A stretch of DNA of 64,000 bases, from positions 1,984,001 through 2,048,000 of the forward strand of contig NZ_CP152474.1 in assembly GCF_039727615.1 (NCBI RefSeq), written 5' to 3'. Both the position numbers and the translations under genes were made by a program. This stretch comes from Leclercia sp. S52 (GTDB taxonomy: Bacteria; Pseudomonadota; Gammaproteobacteria; Enterobacterales; Enterobacteriaceae). The notes beneath the pieces were generated by a model that saw only the letters and a list, made by a program, of their open reading frames with translations, did no database searches and was not told the DNA's origin. This document shows, piece after piece, positions 52,279 to 61,241 of this stretch. Position 1 is the first letter of the stretch, and each line of letters starts with the position of its first letter.

Positions 52279-53601
52279 TTACACCTTCTCTCTGACCGGG
52301 GCAGGGGTGGCGTAAGGCACCTCTACCTGACCGTAGCGGCGCACGCGAACGTTGGCCTGCTCGGCGTGGCCGGCAAAGCCCTCCAGCAGCGACAGGCGCG
52401 AGCAATAGCTGCCGATCTCCGCGGTGGCCTCATCGCTGAGGACCTTTTGCCAGGTGCAGGTTTTCATAAACTTGCCGACCCACAGGCCGCCGGTGTAGCG
52501 CGCCGCTTTTTGCGTCGGCAGGGTGTGGTTGGTGCCGATGACCTTGTCGCCGTAGGCGACGTTGGTGCGTGGGCCGAGGAACAGGGCGCCAAAGTTGGTC
52601 AGGTTCGCGAGGAACCAGTCGTCGCGGTCGGTCATCACCTGGACGTGTTCCGAGGCGATGCGATCCGCTTCGGCGAGCATTTCGTCGTAGCTGTCGCAGA
52701 CGATAATCTCCCCGTAGTCGTGCCAGGCCTGGCGGGCAATGTCGGCGGTAGGCAGTTTTTCCAGCAGGCGGTCAATCTCGCGCAGCGTCTCTTTGGCAAG
52801 CGCCATTGAGTTGGTCAGCAGGATCGCCGGTGTAGTAACCCCGTGCTCGGCCTGTCCCAGCAGGTCGGTGGCGCAGATCTCGGCGTCGACGGTGTCGTCG
52901 GCAATCACCAGGGTTTCGGTGGGACCGGCAAAGAGGTCAATCCCGACCCGGCCAAACAGCTGGCGCTTGGCCTCCGCCACAAAGGCGTTACCCGGCCCAA
53001 CCAGCATATCCACCGGGGCCAGGGAGTCGGTGCCCAGCGCCATCGCGCCAATCGCCTGAATGCCGCCGAGGGCGTAGATCTCGCTGGCCCCGGCCATTTT
53101 CTGCGCAGCCACGATGGCCGGCGCAGGCTCGCCGCCGAACGGCGGGGCGCAGCTGACGATGCGGGAGCAGCCCGCCACGTTGGCGGTAATAATCGACATA
53201 TGCGCCGAGGCCAGCAGCGGATACTTCCCGCCCGGGACATAACAGCCCACCGCATTAATCGGAATGTTTTTATGACCGAGGATCACTCCCGGGCGGGTCT
53301 CTATTTCCAGGTCAAGCAGACAGCCTTTTTGCGCGCGGGCAAAATTAAAGACCTGCTCCTGAGCAAACTCAATATCGTGAATATCCTGACGACTTAATTT
53401 GTTTATGCAGGCATTAATTTCTGCCTCGCTCAGGCGATAATCCTTACGGTCATAGCGATCGAACTTGACGGATAATTCACGAATGGCTTTATTCCCGCGC
53501 TTTTCAATATCCGCAAGAATAAGTTCCACCGTTTCCCTTATTTGTCGCTGTGCATCCTGGCGTTCCTGAACCGGTTTACTGGTTTTAAGTAGATAAGCCA
53601 C
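52279..53601 (-). CDS. HisD-like zinc alcohol/aldehyde dehydrogenase (catabolic, first copy)
   Basis: A 440-residue member of the histidinol dehydrogenase family, outside any his operon. Zinc-ligand segments are kept: [15 protein letters not shown] and the late His in FAGHAEQ. The general-base Glu/His pair is E318/H319 in ASEHVQV. Family members in catabolic clusters, such as HpsN for sulfopropanediol, oxidise primary alcohols to acids in two steps. The real substrate here is unknown. It lies between the MFS and SDR genes. Confidence 0.88.
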   Translation of the reverse strand: MAYLLKTSKPVQERQDAQRQIRETVELILADIEKRGNKAIRELSVKFDRYDRKDYRLSEAEINACINKLSRQDIHDIEFAQEQVFNFARAQKGCLLDLEIETRPGVILGHKNIPINAVGCYVPGGKYPLLASAHMSIITANVAGCSRIVSCAPPFGGEPAPAIVAAQKMAGASEIYALGGIQAIGAMALGTDSLAPVDMLVGPGNAFVAEAKRQLFGRVGIDLFAGPTETLVIADDTVDAEICATDLLGQAEHGVTTPAILLTNSMALAKETLREIDRLLEKLPTADIARQAWHDYGEIIVCDSYDEMLAEADRIASEHVQVMTDRDDWFLANLTNFGALFLGPRTNVAYGDKVIGTNHTLPTQKAARYTGGLWVGKFMKTCTWQKVLSDEATAEIGSYCSRLSLLEGFAGHAEQANVRVRRYGQVEVPYATPAPVREKV

Positions 53602-53673
53602 ACTATCTTCCTTCTGTATTTATGATGAGGGGTACCCTCCCGGCGGGCCGGGATTATTTAATCGGGAATAAAA

Positions 53674-54912
53674 TTACTGGTCGCGCGCGGGCGCGAGGGA
53701 ACTGTTAAGAGATAATTCAGCCGTCGCCGGTGTTTTACGGGAATAGACCCAGCGCACCGAGAGCGGGGTGGCAATCGCCGCCACGATCGACAGGGCAGCA
53801 ATAAACAGATAACCGGAAGAGAGGTTAATGTGCTGCATCATCACGCCCATGATCACCGGCCCGGCAAACATGCCGCAGGAGTAGATGGTCTGGAACAGCC
53901 CCATCCGCGTCGACTGCTCATCGGCGGTGGTGTTGACCACGCTCAGGGACATAAAGGCCGCGAACGCCATCCCGAAGGAGAATCCGGCCAGCGCCTGCAA
54001 CAGATAGATCAGATACAGATTGCTGGTAAAGGGGATGCCAAAGGTGGAGATGACCTGCAGCACAATGCCGAGCACCGCCGTTTTAACCAGCCCCAGACGT
54101 TGATAAAAGACGCTGCTGCACAGGGCAATGGCGAGAGCGTAGAAGATCAGATGGATATTGCTCAGCAGGGTTAAGATCCCGGCGCGGGCGCCCAGCTGCT
54201 CGGCATAAATCGGGGTGAGGGTGTCACGGGTAGCAAAGGGTACCAGGATAACGATGGTGGCAAGAATACCGATCAGCCATACCGAACGGTCGGCGAGCTG
54301 CAGGCGGGCACCGGCGATACAGGCCTTCAGCGTCGGGGCTTTTACCGGGTCGTGGACGTCGCGGATCCGGGTGGTGAGGAACAGCGCCACCAGCGCCGAG
54401 ACACAGGAGACGAAAAAGGCGATGTTGTTCGCAAAATAGTGAATCAACAGCCCGCCGATGCAGTTGCCGAGGAACACCCCCAGAGGCCCGGCCAGCGCCA
54501 GAAATGCTACGGCAGCAGGGGCATCTTTCTGGTCAAAGTAGCGAATAAACAGGATGTTGTAGAGCACCCAGGTGGCGGCGGTGACGCCGTCTGCGGCTTT
54601 CGCCAGATACAGCGTAATGGCGTTCGGCTCCAGCCAGGCCAGCGGCCAGGCGACGATCGGCAGGACCAGCGCAAACTGGATAAAGATTTTCCGACTCTTC
54701 ACCACGTCGGAGACAATCCCCAGCGGGAAGCGGATCAGCAGGGTCGCCAGGCCGCTGGCTCCCATGATAATCCCCATCACCTGCGGCTCCATCCCCTGAT
54801 TGATCATCATCGGGGCCAGAAACGCATCAATGCTGTGAATACAGATAAAAAACAACACGCTGATGATAAAGAACAGCCGGGCTTCCGGTCGGCGTAACAG
54901 TGCTCGAAACAT
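53674..54912 (-). CDS. Major facilitator superfamily transporter
   Basis: A 412-residue protein with about 12 predicted helices and the MFS A-motif-like GIVSDVVKSRK after helix 2. It is the first gene of the left arm and probably imports the pathway substrate. The start at 54912 (MFRALLRRPEARLFF) is chosen for its AGAGGTT ribosome site and family-like N-terminus; a longer form from 55044 would run through the operator region. Confidence 0.88.
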   Translation of the reverse strand: MFRALLRRPEARLFFIISVLFFICIHSIDAFLAPMMINQGMEPQVMGIIMGASGLATLLIRFPLGIVSDVVKSRKIFIQFALVLPIVAWPLAWLEPNAITLYLAKAADGVTAATWVLYNILFIRYFDQKDAPAAVAFLALAGPLGVFLGNCIGGLLIHYFANNIAFFVSCVSALVALFLTTRIRDVHDPVKAPTLKACIAGARLQLADRSVWLIGILATIVILVPFATRDTLTPIYAEQLGARAGILTLLSNIHLIFYALAIALCSSVFYQRLGLVKTAVLGIVLQVISTFGIPFTSNLYLIYLLQALAGFSFGMAFAAFMSLSVVNTTADEQSTRMGLFQTIYSCGMFAGPVIMGVMMQHINLSSGYLFIAALSIVAAIATPLSVRWVYSRKTPATAELSLNSSLAPARDQ

Positions 54913-55028
54913 GGTTGTGAACCTCTTAAAACGTAATGGGTTAAAACCATCCAGGTACAACTTTACCGGCTCACTCCATTGGGTGATTGCCCAATTTACC
55001 CGGTACCATTGACGGTGTGAAAACTGCT

Positions 55029-55044
55029 CTGCATACGTATTCAA
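55029..55044. promoter_or_regulatory. Candidate LacI-family operator 1
   Basis: TGCATACGTATTCA is an imperfect palindrome with the central CG typical of LacI/PurR operators. It lies in the 351-base MFS-lacI intergenic region and shares the half-site GCATACG with the site at 55119. The rest of this region (54913-55263) contains only an ATTGGG/CCCAAT hairpin near 54978-54995 and AT-rich promoter-like DNA. Confidence 0.6.
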
Positions 55045-55118
55045 AAATTGAAGTTACGAAAAGGTTTCAATTTTGTAAAGGTCGTTTGTCACCATTGTGA
55101 AAAAAATAATTCTGGCTG

Positions 55119-55134
55119 TTGCATACGCATGCAA
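55119..55134. promoter_or_regulatory. Candidate LacI-family operator 2
   Basis: TTGCATACGCATGCAA is a nearly perfect 16-base palindrome with central CG, 90 bases from the first site centre to centre. That spacing would place the two operators on the two divergent promoters or allow looping. Confidence 0.65.
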
Positions 55135-55263
55135 AGATGGTGTAAGACTAAAAAGTACCCGCTTCCTGAGGCGCAGTTTTGCGGGGGTTTATGGCGGGTC
55201 TCCGGCATAACGCCTTGAATCTGTGCCAGAATGGGGAAGCGAAAGGGATAAGGAACACTCGTA

Positions 55264-56334
55264 ATGAAACGTAAGACTTTTACAGCGGTGACATCGCAGC
55301 AGGTGGCGCAGCTGGCAGGCGTATCACAGTCGGCGGTGTCCCGCACCTTCACGCCGGGGGCGAGCATTTCGCCGGCCACGCGTGAAAAGGTGCTGAAGGC
55401 GGCCCGGGAGCTGGGCTACCGGCCGAACGCCATTGCGCGTTCGCTCAACACCGCCCGCTCGCGCATCATCGGCGTGGTGATCTCCTATTTTGATAACCAG
55501 TTTTACCCGCAGGTGCTGGAGGCGCTGGCGCAAAAGCTGGACACCCTCAACTACCACCTGCTGCTGTTTGTCGGCGATCGCGAGGGGAACGTGGACCGGA
55601 TTTTCGACCAGATCATGCAGTATCGCGTGGATGGCATCGTACTGGCCTCGGTCACGCTGTCGCTGGATCTGTCGGAGGAGTGTCTCGCCGCCGGGATCCC
55701 GGTGGTGTTGTTTAACCGCAGCGAAGAGAGCGGAATGGCCTCGAGCGTCAACAGCAACAACGAGGCGGCCGCCCGCCAGATTGCCGAGTTTTTGCTGGCC
55801 GCCGGGCACCAGCGGTATGCGTTCGTTGGCGGCGTGGCGGATTCGTCCGTCAACATTGCCCGCCAGCGCGGGTATCTGGGCGCGCTGCAGGAGCAGGGGA
55901 TTGAAGACGTCCGGGTGGTCAACGGCAACTATGACGCGCAGCAGACTGCCCGCGCGGCTTACGCGCTCTTTTCCGCCGCGCCCGCGCCGGACGCCATTTT
56001 CGTCGCTAACGATCATATGGCCGTCGTCGTGATGGACGTGGCGCGCTACGAGTTTGGCCTGCGGATCCCGGAAGACGTCTCCATCATTGGCTATGACGAT
56101 ATCGGCCCGTCCGGCTGGGCCTCCTACGCGCTAACCTCCGCCTCGCAGCCGGTGGAGGCGATGGTCGCCGCCACGGTGGAGCTGCTGATGAAGCAGATCG
56201 ACAGCGGCACTATCGAACCCGAACAGGTCGTCGTTCCGGGCAGGCTGGTGGTTCGTCACTCTGCGCGCCGCCCGCATACGGGCAGCCTCGACGCAGAGGG
56301 TAATTACGTGTTCCAGACCCAGGAGGACAAATGA
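55264..56334 (+). CDS. LacI-family transcriptional regulator
   Basis: A 356-residue LacI/GalR regulator. The HTH (about 9-30) reads VTSQQVAQLAGVSQSAVSRT, and the hinge-like RPNAIARSLNTARS is followed by a periplasmic-binding-protein-like ligand domain (about 68-335). As the first gene of the right arm, facing the MFS gene, it is the likely local repressor of both arms. It overlaps the next gene by four bases (ATGA). Confidence 0.93.
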   Translation: MKRKTFTAVTSQQVAQLAGVSQSAVSRTFTPGASISPATREKVLKAARELGYRPNAIARSLNTARSRIIGVVISYFDNQFYPQVLEALAQKLDTLNYHLLLFVGDREGNVDRIFDQIMQYRVDGIVLASVTLSLDLSEECLAAGIPVVLFNRSEESGMASSVNSNNEAAARQIAEFLLAAGHQRYAFVGGVADSSVNIARQRGYLGALQEQGIEDVRVVNGNYDAQQTARAAYALFSAAPAPDAIFVANDHMAVVVMDVARYEFGLRIPEDVSIIGYDDIGPSGWASYALTSASQPVEAMVAATVELLMKQIDSGTIEPEQVVVPGRLVVRHSARRPHTGSLDAEGNYVFQTQEDK

Positions 56335-57303
56335 GCAGATTGCCGGGATTCAGCCCCCAGTTCGACTCCATTCAACAGTTTATTCGCACCCTGACGCACG
56401 TGGTCTGGGAGCAGAAGGACATCGGTCAGCTGGCCGACTTTTACGCCACGCCGGTGGTGTTTATCACCCCGGAGAAACAGCTTAACGATCTCTCGCAGTT
56501 TATGCGCCTGACCCTGGAGGCGATGCACAGCTTCCCCCCAGCGTACGGTGCTGACGGAAGACATCCTGGCGACGCAAAATCCCGGGGATGAGCATTACGC
56601 CGCCCAGCGTACCATCGCCTGTATCCGCCATCAGGGAGAGGGCTTCTTCGGCCCGCCGACCGGGAAAACCGTCTGGGTGCGTACCTGGGCGGATCGAATT
56701 TGCGCCGAGGGGGCCGTGCGGCAGGAGTGGCTGCTGCAGGATCGGGCGGCGATTGTGGCACAGTTGGGGCTCAACGTGCAGGAGTTTGCGCGCAATCTCG
56801 GCTTGATGCAGAACCAGCTGGGGATCGCCCGGGAAAGTGCGGAAACCCTCGACGCCCGCTGGGCGGGCGGGCCTGAAGGGGATGATGTCGAAGGGCCGAT
56901 CGCCGGGGTGGTGGAGCGCTATCTGACGATGTGGGCAGGCGGCAACAGCGGCACCGTACCGGGCCTTTACCATCCTGCCGCCACGCTCTATGCCCCGGGG
57001 CACTGCATCGGCACCGGCGAGCAGGAGATCGCCGCGCTGCTGTCGGGCTACCGGGCGTCGTTTGCGGACAGCGAGGTGCAGTTGCACCACCTGATCGTGC
57101 GGCGGGATCCCAACGAGCCGGTGCGCATTTCGCTGCGCTGGTCGCTTCTGACCTGGCACGACGGCTACGGTAAATTTGGCGTGCCGACCCGTAAACCGGT
57201 CTCCATTACCGGGATCAGCCAGCTGGAATTACGCGATGGACTCATTATTCGCGAATATTTAGGGATTGATGAATTAGCTATCTGGTCACAAATCGTTAAT
57301 TAA
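56331..57303 (+). CDS. SnoaL/NTF2-like double-domain protein (frameshift at a C6 run)
   Basis: The frame breaks at C6 56534-56539. Removing one C joins MHSFP to QRTVLTEDILATQ and gives about 323 residues with two SnoaL-like cone-shaped domains. Landmarks are LADFYATPVVFI and YHPAATLYAPGHC near the domain starts, and RISLRWSLLTWHDGYG near the end. Such folds act as isomerases, cyclases, hydratases or small-molecule binders. It is paralogous in layout to the next gene. Function unknown. Confidence 0.75.
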
Positions 57304-57421
57304 GCGCACTATCTTTATCTAAAAATATTTTTTAAATCCGCCGCAATAGATATTGCGGCTCTCTTCTCCATCCATTCCGGGTGCGGGATCGTATTGTCTG
57401 AAAATAGATGCAGGAGTTTAT

Positions 57422-58561
57422 ATGTCTTCAACCGAAGCAACAAATAAAGCGCCAGCCGTACCTGAGAAAAACAGTAAACTCACCCGCGACGAACCGGTAT
57501 TACAGGTTGAGCGCCGGGACTTTATTGATTTAGTGCCGGAGAAACGCCAGCGCGTACAATCATTACGTGGGTTCGACGATTGCTATACCGATATTGTCGA
57601 TTACATTGTTCGCTGCACCCATAAAATATGGGATGAACGCGACGTGGGATTAATTTATACCCACTATACGCACAACTGCGTGTTATATAACGCGCTGGGC
57701 ACTCTCTATACCCGCGAGCAGGTGGTGCAGGATACTCTCCAGCGCCTGGTGGCCTTCCCTGAGCGCCGCGGCATGGCCACCCAGGTGATCTGGAACGGTA
57801 ACGACGTGGACGGCTTCTATACCTCGCACCTGGTCACCGGCAGCGGTCGCCACACTCAGTTCAGCCACCTGGGCAAGCCAACCAACCGCACCTTCGTCAC
57901 CCGCACCGTGGCCGACTGCATGATCCACGAAAACAAAATCTACCGGGAGTGGGTGGTGAGCGACAACATGTCTCTGATGAAGCAGCTGGGGCTCAACACC
58001 GACGAGATCGCCTTTAACATGGCGAAAGAGCAGTTCGACAAGGGCTTCCGCGTCACCGACATCGGCGAAAACGGCCGCATGCTGGGGCAGTATCCGCCGG
58101 AAATGGTCTGCGACGTCTCCATTGCCCATACCGATACCGAAGAGCAGTGCCTGCGCTGGCTGCATGAAATCTACAACCGCCGGATGCTGGGCAAGATCAA
58201 AGAGGTCTACGCCCCGAACGTCCAGTGGCACGGCCCGCTGATGAAAGAGCTGTACGGCACGGCGTCGGTGACGCACCAGACCCTGGCCCTGATCGGCATG
58301 ATCCCGGACGGCGCCTGGCTGCCGCAGCATATCTGCTCCAATCCGTGCGAGGAGGGTGGCACCAAGGTGGCGGTTCGCTGGATCATCGAGGGCCACCATC
58401 TGGGCTACGGCGAGCTGGGTAAACCGACCGGCGAACGCCTGTTCGTGATGGGCATGTCTCACTACCACATTATCAACGGCAAAATCGTCGACGAGTGGGT
58501 GGTTTACGATCACCTGGCGCTGCTGGCGCAAATCAAACTGGGTCAAATGGAGGAAGCATAA
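57422..58561 (+). CDS. SnoaL/NTF2-like double-domain protein (second copy)
   Basis: A 379-residue protein with two SnoaL-like domains (about 45-190 and 225-370). Landmarks are LIYTHYTHNCVLYNALGTLY and IKEVYAPNVQWHGPLMKELY at matching positions, and paired REWVVSDNM and DEWVVYDHL at the domain ends. That pattern points to internal duplication. The ATG at 57422 has a CAGGAG ribosome site. The stop overlaps the HisD-like start (TAATG), so the two are coupled. No catalytic assignment is possible. Confidence 0.82.
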   Translation: MSSTEATNKAPAVPEKNSKLTRDEPVLQVERRDFIDLVPEKRQRVQSLRGFDDCYTDIVDYIVRCTHKIWDERDVGLIYTHYTHNCVLYNALGTLYTREQVVQDTLQRLVAFPERRGMATQVIWNGNDVDGFYTSHLVTGSGRHTQFSHLGKPTNRTFVTRTVADCMIHENKIYREWVVSDNMSLMKQLGLNTDEIAFNMAKEQFDKGFRVTDIGENGRMLGQYPPEMVCDVSIAHTDTEEQCLRWLHEIYNRRMLGKIKEVYAPNVQWHGPLMKELYGTASVTHQTLALIGMIPDGAWLPQHICSNPCEEGGTKVAVRWIIEGHHLGYGELGKPTGERLFVMGMSHYHIINGKIVDEWVVYDHLALLAQIKLGQMEEA

Positions 58562-59871
58562 TGTCTGTACAGTCAATTGTTGACCAGGTGAACTGGATCA
58601 AACGTCCTCAGGGGCAGGATGCGCAGGCCGACAGGTCGTTAACCGACACGGTGAGTGCCATTATTGCGCGCGTGAAGGGTGAAGGCGACGCGGCCCTGAA
58701 GGCCTTTTCACAGCAGTTTGATAAGGTGGTGCCGGCGCAGTTTGAAGTCACCGCTCAGGAGATCGAAACGGCGCTCAGCGAGCTGGATCCCCAGACCCGT
58801 CGCGACAGCGAGTTTGCCATCCAGCAGGTGCGCCGCTTTGCCGAGGCCCAGCTCGCCACCATGCAGCCGCTGGAGGTGGAAACCCTGCCCGGTGTGCATC
58901 TGGGGCACCGCATTATCCCCGTCCAGACGGTGGGCTGTTACGTGCCAGGTGGGCGCTATCCGATCCTCTCCGCACCGGTGATGTCCATCGTGCCGGCCAC
59001 GGTGGCTGGCTGTGAACAGATTATCGCCTGTCTGCCGCCCGGCGCGCACCCGGCGATGATTGCGGTCTGCCACCTGGCAGGCGCACACCGGATCTTTAAA
59101 ATCGGCGGCGCGCAGGCCATCGCCGCCATGGCCTGGGGCACCGAAAGCGTGCCGGCAGTGGATAAAATCGTCGGCCCGGGCAACGCCTTTGTCAACGAGG
59201 CCAAGCGGCAGGTGTTCGGCAAGGTAGGGATCGACGCTCTGGCCGGACCGAGCGAGATCTTCACCATCGCCGACGACAGCGCCGATGCGCGCATTATCGC
59301 CGCCGACCTGCTGGCTCAGGCCGAGCATGATGTCCACACCCGCGTGGGGCTGGCGACCACCAGCCGGGCGATTGCCGAAGGAACCCTGGCAGAGATCGAA
59401 CGCCAGCTGAAAAACCTGCCTACCGCCGCCACCGCGGGCGAGGCCTGGCGTCGTCAGGGGGAAATCGTGGTCTGCGACAGCGAGGAGCAGCTGATCGCCT
59501 TTGCAGACTATATGGCGACCGAGCATCTGCAGGTCCATACCCGTGATCCGCACGGCACGGCGGCGAAAATCCGCAATTACGGCTCGCTGTTTATCGGCCA
59601 GAATGCCAGCGTGGTGTTCTCAGATAAATGCTGCGGCACCAACCATACCCTGCCGACCATGGCGGCGGCGCGCTATACCGGCGGGCTGTGGGTCGGGGCT
59701 TATGTGAAAATCTGTACCCACCAGTGGATCGACGAGCAGGGCATTGCCGCGATTGCGGAGCCGGCAATCCGCCAGAGCCGTACCGAGGGGATGCAGGGGC
59801 ACCGCCGCGCCGCAGAGATCCGTCTGCGTCCGGAGGCACTGGATGCCATCACCTCTGGGCTGCGCGACTAA
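58561..59871 (+). CDS. HisD-like dehydrogenase (catabolic, second copy)
   Basis: A 436-residue histidinol-dehydrogenase-family enzyme. Zinc-ligand segments AQAEHD, SDKCCGTNH and MQGHRRA, and the Glu/His pair E321/H322 in ATEHLQV, are all present. It is clearly diverged from the first copy, although both keep VGCYVPGG and [19 protein letters not shown] segments. Translational coupling to the SnoaL-like gene suggests the two act on the same compound. Confidence 0.88.
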   Translation: MSVQSIVDQVNWIKRPQGQDAQADRSLTDTVSAIIARVKGEGDAALKAFSQQFDKVVPAQFEVTAQEIETALSELDPQTRRDSEFAIQQVRRFAEAQLATMQPLEVETLPGVHLGHRIIPVQTVGCYVPGGRYPILSAPVMSIVPATVAGCEQIIACLPPGAHPAMIAVCHLAGAHRIFKIGGAQAIAAMAWGTESVPAVDKIVGPGNAFVNEAKRQVFGKVGIDALAGPSEIFTIADDSADARIIAADLLAQAEHDVHTRVGLATTSRAIAEGTLAEIERQLKNLPTAATAGEAWRRQGEIVVCDSEEQLIAFADYMATEHLQVHTRDPHGTAAKIRNYGSLFIGQNASVVFSDKCCGTNHTLPTMAAARYTGGLWVGAYVKICTHQWIDEQGIAAIAEPAIRQSRTEGMQGHRRAAEIRLRPEALDAITSGLRD

Positions 59872-59926
59872 AGGCGACGGGAGGTCAGGCGCTGGCCTGG
59901 CCTCCGGCATTAATGTAAGGAAGGGT

Positions 59927-61241
59927 ATGCAACATAAACGGCTGATACCGCCAGCGGACTGCGTTGAGGAGATAACCCGGCGGCTGACCATTATCGATAC
60001 GCATCCGCAGCTGAATGCCCTTCTCGGGGTCAACCCGGATGCGCTGGCTGAGGCGGCGCAGTATCAAAGGCTGCGCCGTCGCGGCCAGCCTGCCGGGCCG
60101 CTGCACGGCGTGCCGCTGATTGTTAAAGATAACATCGCCTGCGCCGGGCTGCCCCTGACGTTAGGCTGCGCCGCGCTGGCGCAGCTGCGGGCGACAGCGG
60201 ATGCCCTGGTGGTGCGCCGGCTGCGGCAGGCCGGGGCGATCGTTCTGGCCCGGGCCAACATGTCCGAGTTTGCCTTTGACGTCCGATCCCGCAGCACGCT
60301 GGGCGGGGACGTGCGTCACCCGCGGTTTCCCGGTATTACCGCAGGCGGCTCCAGCGGAGGCAGTGCGGCGGCGGTGGCGGCCGGGATGGCGGAGGGGGGC
60401 GCTCGGCACCGATACCGGCGGCTCGATCCGTATTCCGTGCAGCTATACCGGGCTGGTGGGGTTAAGGCCGCGGGTACGCAGGGCGCAGATGCAGGGCATC
60501 GCGCCGCTCTCCCTGAGCAAAGACACGGTGGGGCCGATGGTGCACAGCGTGCAGGATGCGGCCCTGCTACATGCGATTATTCACGGTCAGACACCGTCTA
60601 CCCTTGAGCCTCTGTCGTTGAAGGGCGTGCGGCTGGGGGTGATCCGCGCCCTGGAAGGGGACGATCCTGCACAACAGGCCGTCTGGTATGACGCCCTCGC
60701 AACCCTGAGACGGCACGGCGCCACGCTCGTCGACACTGACCTGCCGATCCTGCCCGAGGTGGCGATAGCTACCTGCCTGAGCCTGTATGAGTTTCGCGTG
60801 GCCTTTGACGCCTGGCTACAACAGCACCCTGGCGCCCCCGTGGATTTGGGGGCGGTTGTCGCCTCCGGGCAGTGTTTGCCGGAGTTTATGCCGCTCCTGA
60901 ACCAGATGCTGGCCAGCGAGACGCTAAGAACGCCCCAGTGGCGGGCCGGACGACAGCTGCGGCGTCGGCTGCATCAGACGCTTGGTCTGCTGGCGGAGGA
61001 GGGGCGACTCGATGGTTTTCTCTATCCGACGGTGGGCCGGGTGCCGGACAGCCTGGAGAAAATGCCGCCCGGCTGTGCGCCCGAGCTGGCGGCCATCAGC
61101 GGCTTTGCCGCCATCACGATCCCCTGCGGCACCACGCTAACCGGCTTTCCTGTGGGGCTGGAAATTCTCTCTGCCGCCGGTGAGGAGTCCGCGCTGCTGG
61201 CGCTGGCCGCCGCCTGCGAAACCGCGTTCAGTCTGCCGTAA
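59927..61241 (+). CDS. Amidase-signature-family hydrolase (frameshift at a G6 run)
   Basis: The frame breaks at G6 60394-60399. Removing one G joins GMAEG to ALGTDTGGSIRIPC and gives about 437 residues. The Ser-cisSer-Lys triad is visible: Lys in LIVKDNIA, cis-Ser in GGSSGGSAA and the nucleophile in DTGGSIRIP. Members cleave amides such as allophanate, indoleacetamide or aryl amides. The ATG at 59927 has an AAGGAAGGG ribosome site. It ends the right arm and overlaps the convergent ydhS end by 14 bases. Confidence 0.83.

Noticed and set aside
52279..53601. Biosynthetic hisD
   Set aside because: No other his genes adjoin it, a second divergent HisD-like gene is in the same cluster, and the neighbours are catabolic.
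40779..61227. Genomic island with mobile genes
   Set aside because: No integrase, transposase, tRNA att site or direct flanking repeat was seen; only gene content suggests replacement.
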